Source of the DNA: Lepidodermella squamata | Taxonomy: Eukaryota > Gastrotricha | Direction: 5' to 3' | DNA: 64,000 bases | Assembly: GCA_047495785.1 (NCBI GenBank) | Contig: JBLDXI010000001.1 | Coordinates: 1,426,001-1,490,000 of the forward strand | Part shown: positions 55,836 through 64,000 of the stretch, in pieces | Position numbering within the stretch: position 1 is the first letter of the stretch | Layout: the number at the start of each line of letters is the position of its first letter | Translations under genes and position numbers: made by a program | The notes under the pieces: model-generated | Seen by the model: only the letters and a program-made list of their open reading frames with translations | The model's database searches: none | Told to the model about the DNA's origin: nothing

Positions 55836-58129
55836 CCCTACTGATAAGATTTAAATTGATGATAACGTGCCACGATCGTAGATGCAAATTTATAATTTTG
55901 AGCAAAAATCGTGGTGAAAAATTGAAACGATCGTGCCACGACACATTATTACGAAGTTGCCACTTTGATACCACGTTTTCATCAATTTTTATTGTACGAT
56001 CGTGGAACGATGCATTGTACACACACGCACATTCGTCCCTTTTTGGTCTTGATTACGCAATCAATTTTCACGATCGTACGAGCATCGTACTACGATCGTA
56101 TCAATTTTTTCAAAAAGGGACACACAAAAAAAAATACCCCACATGCAGCAAGTGCAAACACAAATTTTGCAACTCGACTGCACTGTGGGGTGAAAAACAG
56201 TGTCTTGACTTCCAGTGGATCAGCAAACCAAATTCAAAAATTTCAAACTATTAAATCAAAGCAGGTATAAAAAAGTTAGCTGGAATCATAATTCTTCGGA
56301 ATTTGAAGTCAGATAATATTGCAAAAAAACGGCAATAATTGAGGTACTGATAAAGCTGAGCCAATGAAACTGTAAAAATTTCGAAAGACTGTTTAGTGGT
56401 CACTCGCTAAATCGGCGATTTTTCCCTTGTTTTTAGCATATTTATATTATGCGAAAACGACCGGCGCGACATGCAAAAACAGGACGCAGTTAGAACTTTG
56501 AAGTTTTTAGACAATTTTAAATTAAAGTAGCAATATTTTCAAGAAGTAGCGTATTCCCTAAGAACGAGCGCCTGTTTCTTAGAAAACTAATGTTGGTTGG
56601 ACAATAAAATCAGTCACTGCTAATAGCTACCGCCAGCAAGATCCCGATGTAGAATTACCGAAAATGTGATCGACTGGCCTTAGCCGCGGCTCTTCATCAA
56701 CTCTACCCCGACGTGGAAAGCAAAATTGTAAAATAACTTGAGCAGAAAATAAGCCGAAAAATGAAGTGTGAAATATATTTTACAAAATTGATACAATATG
56801 AAACTGGCCGAGATTTGGATTTGGATTTTCAAAGCCACGAAAAAGCCACCTTAGAATCCCCAGAAACATCGATTTCGGTTTATTCGCAATCGATTTCTGA
56901 TTTTTTTCAGAAAAAAAATCAGAAATAGAGTAGAGCTCGAGTGATGACAGCACTTGGTCAATCTCAAATACTCGGTCCAAGGGAAAAATTGGGGAAATTT
57001 TGCCTCCAAATGAATGAAAGGCTTGATCAATTGTCATCGGCCCGGGGAAATTATTCGTAAAGCGGCCAACGTGCAATGGTGGAGCGAGTTAACCGAAAAT
57101 GTGAAGAGCTTTGACAGCTCGTGAGGGCATCAGTAAACAGTCGATCACATTTGCGCCAATCCGGCATTTTAGCTTAGTTATGACTGACTCTGAGTGACAG
57201 AAAGCTTGAAAGATTTCCAGAGAAACGAGAATTCCTCAGCTATCATCGCGCGTATCATTTGAATCATCGCAGTTACGTATCTTGATTCAGAAGATAGACC
57301 GTGTACTCTAGAGGACGTAATGCAGCGCTACTGGCTAGTTGAAGCGAGAGTTGACGGACGTGGTGCGAATGATTTGGCCTCGGTTGTTCTCGGTTCCTTG
57401 TCTAGACAACAATCAGAACCGAGAATAACAGTTGTTTTTTTCAGGTGGCTGAGAACAAGCAGCTGCCTCTAAAGGTGCCGTGGGCTCATCATTGTTATCT
57501 ATGGCCCATGATAAGAATCTTAGTTTCGCTCTTAAGCTAAAATAAAACAGAAGTGCCAAATAGCTACCATCTACTAAGAAATCATGAATACAGATGTCCT
57601 GGCAAAAACACTGATGGCGAAATCTAACATTAAAGCCACATGTCTAATACATACCCTCTAGCAATACAACATGCAACTCAACTTCATTCCATTAAGGTAA
57701 CATTGTAACATAAGGCGCACGAAAAGCGAAAAGGCTCTATCGGGGACTTAGCCGATTTCGGCAGCTCTCACGACTTCGGACTTGGCATTTTTCAGACAAA
57801 ACGACGTTACAGCGCACAAAAATAAATTATTTTTGAACTTAATTAAAATAGAAATCTCACAAAATATTTAGAACATGATTTAGCAAACAATTTGAGTCGG
57901 ATAACACGAATTTCCTACAAACTAAGGCGCTAGCAGCCGCCGGGAGCTGACCGGCGATCCACGACTTGATCAATTTTTTGAGCTAAGTATCACGATCGTA
58001 GTACGATCGTTGAGAAAAGCGAGTAGCGAAGTGGCAACTTGATTTCATGTGCATTGGTACGAAATTTTCAATTTTTCACCACGACCTCTACGATCGTAAT
58101 ACGTTTTCATCAATTTTCTATCGGTAGGG
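55836..58129. mobile_element. About 2.3-kb inverted-repeat element with ACGATCGT palindromes
   Basis: The left border (CCCTACTGATAAG, then TTGATGATAACGTG, then CACGATCGTAG) is matched in reverse complement by the right border (CCCTACCGATAG, TTGATGAAAACGT, TACGATCGTAG). Deeper in, TCGTGGTGAAAAATTGAAA and GTTGCCACTT also pair across the element. The 8-bp palindrome ACGATCGT occurs about five times in 55868-56100 and three times in 57990-58100. No transposase was recognised. This suggests an old non-autonomous DNA transposon with repeated transposase-binding-type sites; that role is inference. Confidence 0.5.
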
Positions 58130-58506
58130 CAGCGGGCGGACGATTGGAGCGCGCGCTTCGGAGCGATTTGAAATTCATAAAAATAAAAGTTTGTGAATAT
58201 TACGAAAATATGATAAAATTGGTTATTCCGCCTCGAAACATATCTAATGTGGAAAAAAGTTGGGTACATCGTTGGTCACGTGACATCATGACCAACGGTT
58301 CATCTAACGAGAAGTCATGTCCCGAATCTCACGGCTCGCGGTGGCTGTCCGCTGCTTTTGACTCTAGACGCCGTCGTAACGCTCTACTTCGTTCGGCGTT
58401 TGATGTTCAGCGTTGAATTATGCTCGCCAATACTTCCTCAATTCGACTATTTCCTCTAAATCTAAAATCCGATACAGAAGAGTTTAAAGTTTAAGCGATT
58501 AAAGCG

Positions 58507-58654
58507 ATCCCACTGAAAACAGCTCCGCGAAGGATTTCAGACGAAGAATGAAGAGGTCCGAAACCTGTTCTGGCCCAACTATACAACGGCATCAAATCCC
58601 GGATGGCGCTGACGCGCCCATCCTCATACCACTCGCCATTCTGAGCGGCGATTA
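58507..58654 (+). repeat. 148-bp perfect inverted repeat, left arm
   Basis: By eye this arm is identical over all 148 bp to the reverse complement of 60281-60428. It starts ATCCCACTGAAAACAGCTCC and ends TGAGCGGCGATTA. The identity stops sharply at both ends. It has no coding or RNA signature that I recognise. Total identity implies a recent origin or gene conversion. Confidence 0.9.
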
Positions 58655-60280
58655 TGCTAATCCTTTTTCGGTAGCTCGGAGTAACAAACTTCTGAACTCA
58701 TTCGGGATCAAATCGTATGTGAAGATTTATATAGTACTTCAGTCCTTTTGGAAGGATTCACAAGTCATGGCTCCCGCACAGCATAAAAGGCTATGGTACG
58801 CAGAGATAATTGAGATAATTGAGTTCTCGCCGAATGAGTAATTATTTTTTTATTGATATTGTGAATAGTTATTTAAACAAGGTATCAACTGACAACTCAA
58901 GACTTTTCATTCTTTAACATTTCTTCTGCTAAACGATGAATTCGTCCATAAATTGTATCACGATGAACGTCGGCTGAAAGAAAAGTCAGTGTTTCATTTG
59001 CTGAGTTGAATCATGGCTACTTGACCCTCCCTTATATGGTGCCCATAGTCCACGCGCAAGTTTTCACCTGGGTAACTGAAGTAGGTACCTCCCGAAATAA
59101 CGAATGGACAACGTATGACAACGTTGATGATATTATTAAGAGTGCCCAAAACACATCTACCCTAACCATTATATTAGTTAGAGAAAGTCATTACTTTTAG
59201 GCAATATGGTACGCTTTTCCGAATTTAATCGATTTCTAACCATAGTATATAATTTAATATAATTATAGTACTTACTTTAGTTTACTAAACTATTCGGTCA
59301 TTCACGGACACGAAAAATCGACATTGGATGCAATTTATCCATTTCCAAAAATTTTTGGACTAAATACCTAGATCATAGCCCTATTTTTATAATTCATTTT
59401 TGTATCATTTTATTCATTTTTGTATCCAAGCCATGTTAAATCACCAGAATTGGTGTCAGGGTCTAACATCCATCCATCCATCCATTTAAATGTTTAATAT
59501 TATATTTTCTAATATTAAAATGTTCAACACCGGTCAAAAATAATCGTGGGTCCATAGAAACTCAGATCTATGGGTTACGCAATAGATATGGTCAAATTGA
59601 TAACACCAATCGATAGCGCTTGTCGACTTTACTAATTCAATCCCTTGACTGTAACGCAAATCTATATCCATGAAACTACTTGAAAACACATTTTTCCCAT
59701 ACTAAACTGCGTAGGTCTGAGTCCAATAATTTTTTCTTCGGGAAGCTATGTAAGAAAGGGAGTGGCTGTCCCGGTATAAGTTGTAATGCTTTTTCACTCC
59801 ATTTGATGAGAGCTACATTTTGGCACCAACATTAACTCGATAGGAGAAAGTAAAATAAAATTGACCCATTAGCGAACGATCGAATAATCAGCAGGGGCGT
59901 GACCAGGAAAATTTGTTGGTAGTTGTTATGGATCTGAGAGTGAAATAATTCGATTTTCAACAGTATCGACAATTTCGACCGAAGCGAGTAAAATTTATGG
60001 CAAATTTGCAATAATTTCCCACACGTTATAAGCAATTGAGCCATTTTCTAGACAAAATAAGCCGAAGAGGGGTTTTTAGGTTTTCATTTTGGTATTTTTA
60101 TTTATTTGAACATAACCAAAACAATCAGCAGGTTTTGCCGCTGATTATGAGAGACACCCTCCTTAGAATATAGATTTATGAAAAGATGTGACAATTTAAA
60201 AGATCCGACTAAACTTCCGTAGGGTTTTGGGGAGAATAAAGTCATATTCGTCATCACGGTAGATTATTTTTCCGTGGCAT

Positions 60281-60428
60281 TAATCGCCGCTCAGAATGGC
60301 GAGTGGTATGAGGATGGGCGCGTCAGCGCCATCCGGGATTTGATGCCGTTGTATAGTTGGGCCAGAACAGGTTTCGGACCTCTTCATTCTTCGTCTGAAA
60401 TCCTTCGCGGAGCTGTTTTCAGTGGGAT
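60281..60428 (-). repeat. 148-bp perfect inverted repeat, right arm
   Basis: This is the reverse complement of 58507-58654, about 1.63 kb away. The DNA between the arms has no supported gene; it holds an AT-rich stretch and a CATC tetranucleotide run near 59469. Flanking bases show no obvious target duplication. Confidence 0.9.
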
Positions 60429-61395
60429 ATGATGTAGTTTTCGGAGGCTAAATTCTGCTAAAGAAGTTTTTTTCTTTAGTAGAAGCGCGGACGATTTAGA
60501 ACAAGATACAAACAAGCCCCCACACCCCCCGAACAATAAAGTTTTTCTTCGAATCAATACTAAAACATATGGCTTATTTCGGACGAGATGCGGAGAGGAG
60601 AGGTATCTTCGTCCGCATTCGACTAATTCGTTTGCGGGGAATGACTTTTTACATATTTGTCTTTAGTAGAAGCGCGGACAATTTAGAACAAGATACAAAC
60701 TATCGCGGGAAAAGCCTGTCAAAAGACCTATTGACGCGATGCGAAGTAATACGTTCGACGATTCAAGTAAAAATACTGTTTACTTACTTGTTGACGGGTT
60801 GCGATAGATTTTCACAAACTTGTCGCTTTTCGTGCATTAACCTGAGGCTTTATTAATAAATCTGTTGACTTTTGAGTTTAGCCATTTCTTTTTAATTGGT
60901 AGTTCGCCGAAATCTAAATTTATTATGCAGCATGCAGTAACATACTCCATCTGTGGGAGGTGTTCATTTTTATCAACTTGACATTAACGGTAGCAGTTCC
61001 TGTGTACGTAACACACCATTTAGCAAATGCCAAACTTCTCGTAGCCTCAAAAGATTGGTTATGTCTGATCGGCTCTTCTTTATTTTATTGTTGGTTATCT
61101 CAACAATCAACAGGCATAAGTTCCGTGTAAGGTTAGCGTCCTGTTAACATGTATAACTTGTAAGATTCATGCGATTTATGCAGAAGATCGAACGTGAGAT
61201 AGACACTGAGCGGTCTGTTTTATATCCCTGAAATCTCCATCCTCGGTTTACATCAATAAGCATTGAAGTTGAGTAATTATTAAGCAAGCAACATAAATCA
61301 TAGTCGTAAAAGGTCCATACAACACAGCTGTCACAGATGTCTGTTTATCGAAATTAAACCTCGGGGCGAATGCCTGGACCAGTCGCAAAAAAGTA
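60429..61395. other. Intergenic with a 42-bp direct repeat
   Basis: TAGTAGAAGCGCGGAC, one variable base, then ATTTAGAACAAGATACAAAC occurs near 60477 and again near 60663. Otherwise nothing is supported; open frames at 60569-60856 and 60953-61147 have no domain. Confidence 0.45.
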
Positions 61396-61996
61396 CCGTC
61401 AACTGGGGTGACTTTAGTGGTGGGGGTCACTTTGGCGTACCAAAATGGGGTGACTTTATTAGCATCACGTGACGCATAAAAACATGCAAATAACATGAAT
61501 TTATTCAAATAACCTTCACATTATTTTATCTGCTAATAATTTTGAACGGTTATTTGACCCTTTTGGCCCTATTTTCCTAGCTGAATGTCATCCTACCGTG
61601 CGTGGATTAAATTATATTGGTTGACAGCCTCCGATCCCCTTACCGATCCTGTCTGATCACCAAATTCCAGCCGCCTAATTATTATGATTTATTTCCCCAC
61701 TCATTGTCGCATGAAAAATATGGATTCATGAAGAGAGTACATACGACGAAGTCACCCCATATGTGAAACTGCCGTTTGGGGTGACTTTCGTTACAGGTAA
61801 TTGATAATAGGCTTCGTGAGCGTATCAATTTGGTCAAAATGCCAACTGCGTTTGGCTGCAGGTCTTGCCAGCTTTCGATTGACATCCATATCGACTATAT
61901 TTCAATGTAACACACGCCCACCGCGGTCATTTGAAAGTCAGTTACGAAAACCCATGCCAATGTCACCCCACTAGGTAAAGTCACCCCAGTTGACGG
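61396..61996. mobile_element. 601-bp non-autonomous TA-flanked transposon (MITE)
   Basis: The termini CCGTCAACTGGGGTGACTTT and AAGTCACCCCAGTTGACGG are inverted, with TA on both sides (61394-61395 and 61997-61998). The word GGGGTGACTTT or its complement recurs at least five times near the ends. No transposase is seen. The CCGT start, TA target and repeated subterminal sites resemble the 6807-7575 element, so the two may be related families. Confidence 0.75.
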
Positions 61997-61998
61997 TA

Positions 61999-62876
61999 TG
62001 AGGGCTACCAACATCCAAGGTTAAAGCTTCGAGTTTCGAGTGTACCTACATTCAAGCTGGCTGGTATCAACTAGAAAAATAATTTTCGTCTCAAACTCGT
62101 GTGCCGAGAATCCCAAGGAATTGCAAATCATGCTGGAAGTTTGTTAAAACGTCGAGTCCACGGTTGCAAGCGATCCTCGTTTGAGTCGGCGCGGCTCCCT
62201 GTTTCGCTCGCCCCTTTATCTCCGCGGGTCGCCCGAAAAATACTTTAAAAAAATACCGCCAAAATAATTTTCAAATTTATGGAATTTGTATTATAAACAT
62301 TTATAATATTTAAATTATTAATTTTTTGAATTAAATGTGGAAATAGCTTCCTCACGGATCAGCCCTGAGCGCTTATAGAGCGAAATACAAAACGGCAGGG
62401 GGGGTACCTTCATTTTTAGAAAATCATGGAAAAATGTCCTTTGCGCGGCAACCCAAAAGTACAAGTTACCTGAGGAATTTTCCCAATTAACTTATACCAT
62501 TAGATAGCTGAGATCATTAGCTAGCTGATGGTATAATTTTTTCTCGATATATCTCATTCCAAGGTCCTGGTCCTCGATCCCAAAGTTGGGTCATTTTTGG
62601 CGAAAAAATTTATACCTGGCCCAAGTGTATATATAGGGGGCAAACGGTGTGCCTCTTTTCTTTCATCCTGGGCTATGTCCCTTTCGCCGCTGTCCTTTCC
62701 AGACCCTCTCCATTCTTCGGAGGGCACTACCGTGCCCCCACAATATTGAAGCGATATTGTTTAAACGAATTAGATATTTGATCTTGCATCCATTCGATGT
62801 TACCATCGGTAATAAAAAGAATTGCCATCACGGTAAACATTGTATTGAGGATTTGAAACGTTTTCAATTTTACTCT
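61999..62876. other. Upstream region of the partial 3' gene
   Basis: No coding sequence is supported before 62877. An imperfect hairpin with ends TTATACCAT and ATGGTATAA lies near 62490-62535. A TATA-like element TATATATAGGGGG lies near 62626-62638, roughly 240 bp before the first in-frame ATG. Confidence 0.4.
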
Positions 62877-64000
62877 ATGATGCAGAAGTCTCCTTATGAG
62901 CTTCATTTCGCTCTCAACGACGCTGCTGATGTTGTAATCACGCAAGTCCGTGTTCAAGTATTTCTGGTAATAAATATCCTTATGCTGTTTGCTCGATTCA
63001 ATTAGGATAAGCCATGCAATATTTCTGTTGCACTATACGAGGCATTTTGCTCCACTGAACGATCTCCTGTTGCTCGGCTCGTCGAATATTTTGCATCGTT
63101 AAATCACCTTTACCATGAGTTTATGAAGGCAGGAAAGCTTGGGTTTGCAGAAGAAGTTTTGCTTGTGGACCGGGACATTATAAGTACTGCGATCGACCGC
63201 GTAGCCGGTAGTTGCGCGAACCAATGTGCCGGAAGATGTCTTTTGTATGAATTAGCCACATATTTTCGGCATTTGATGCGAAAAGGCACTTTAAGCTCCG
63301 AATCTTGTCTGCTGATTGAGCAATTCTTGGTTTCTTGCTCTGAATGTCTTCTGAACATTGCTTGTTATCCGAGTTTGATGAAAGTGTACAGATTTGCAAC
63401 TGAAGCTGCTAAATCGTCCCATTGGGCTTGTTTTACGCGGCAAAACGATATTTTCATTTCATTCCTATCGAACGCACCCACCGTGTTAACCCGAATTTCG
63501 CAAATGCTCAGCCTTAGTTCTTGTTTCGCAGGTCGATTCCAGGACAACACCACTGGGACAGATGCAATTATCCGCTCTCATTTTCCGTTGTTTCGCAGCT
63601 TCACTCTGCTTTATTTACAATCGGCTGTTTCCGTGGTTTGTCCGCCAACGGTAAACTTCCGTAAATTTGAATGTGGAAGCTTATGAAACGTATTTTTAGC
63701 GGAACACTCTGCCTTATGATACAGTCTCGTTGATGAAGTCGTTTTTCAACGGGGGATTTTCGAGCCATTGCTTTTCATGTGCTTTGTCGCAAGTGTTTTT
63801 CGAACAAGACGACCAGCATGTTGAGTTACTGCTCTTATCCCTGAAGTGGTCGGCTTTGGTTGAAAAGTTAGTTTCTGAGTATAATGCGTAATATTTATTT
63901 CTTGATTATGTCAACACTTGAAGGGAACCCGATGGACTCAGCCCAGTCGATAGTCATTTGCTCTTCAACCGATTTCTTTCCGAAATTTCCTATGATCCTG
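62877..64000 (+). CDS. Unidentified protein, 5' part, possibly Lines-like; runs off window
   Basis: Exons 62877-62957, 63006-63650, 63700-63866 and 63924 to the window end are joined in one frame by introns of 48, 49 and 57 bp. The visible product starts MMQKSPYELHFALNDAAD. It continues with Leu/Cys-rich helical segments (ISVALYEAFCSTERSPVARL, LLYELATYFRHLMRK, CLLIEQFLVSCSECLLNIA), then LPYDTVSLMKSFFNGGFSSH and DSHLLFNRFLSEISYDP. There is no signal peptide or membrane helix. The helical-repeat character and the last segment recall the Lines (LINS1) family, but this is weak. An alternative donor after VFL would give a 39-bp intron; I prefer the 48-bp one as closer to the local size. The start could also lie in an upstream exon ending at the AG before AAGTCT. 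Confidence 0.6.

Noticed and set aside
55727-56270. Overlapping open frames at 55727-56254 and 55965-56270
   Set aside because: They coincide with the terminal repeat zone of the 2.3-kb element and show no domain; the palindromic words create basic-rich peptides by chance.
1-64000. CRISPR array, bacterial operon or prophage signals
   Set aside because: Spliceosomal introns throughout, no regularly spaced repeats and no prokaryotic gene content.

Overview
This is eukaryotic, animal DNA. Genes are split by very short introns (mostly 47-65 bp, GT-AG, usually ending in a T-rich TTTCAG or TTTTAG acceptor), and products are typical of metazoans: secreted CAP and Kunitz proteins, cadherin-like membrane proteins, plasma-membrane Ca2+-ATPases, PARP, TTK/Mps1, CMC2, mitochondrial uL3 and MSH6. 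Short introns, T-rich acceptors, expanded CAP/Kunitz secreted proteins and operon-like gene packing suggest a small-bodied invertebrate, perhaps a nematode or another trans-splicing phylum such as rotifers or larvaceans. The sequence alone does not fix the phylum. All exon boundaries were read by hand from splice motifs and reading frame.

Layout. 1-22 kb is a cluster of membrane/secreted-protein genes and paralogous pairs: the 3' end of a cadherin-like receptor (+), a sushi-CAP gene and a double-CAP gene (-), a stretch of small DNA transposons (6.6-8.6 kb), a 3.5 kb non-coding block, two tandem 74-aa EF-hand genes (+), two tandem Gly/Pro/Asn-rich secreted-protein genes (-), and two Kunitz/Gly-rich genes (-). 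22.5-27 kb holds a PMCA-type Ca2+ pump (-) with a newly assembled upstream first exon. 27-33 kb is gene-free apart from a 929 bp TA-flanked foldback element. 32.9-34.7 kb is a second cadherin-like receptor (+), and 38.4-42.1 kb a second PMCA (+).

42.5-55.2 kb is the gene-dense part. Five minus-strand genes lie head to tail in the order PARP, CMC2, MRPL3 (uL3m), TTK/Mps1 and MSH6, with inter-gene gaps of 179, 81, about 224 and 330 bp. This looks like a polycistronic, trans-spliced operon that couples DNA repair, the mitotic checkpoint and mitochondrial biogenesis. The PARP has an unusual WWE-WWE-WGR-regulatory-catalytic layout. A broken MULE/Ulp1 transposon sits antisense in one MSH6 intron. 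55.2-62.8 kb is transposon-rich: a 2.3 kb inverted-repeat element with ACGATCGT palindromes, a perfect 148 bp inverted repeat 1.9 kb apart, and a 601 bp TA-flanked MITE. 62.9-64 kb begins a plus-strand gene, perhaps Lines-like, that runs off the window.
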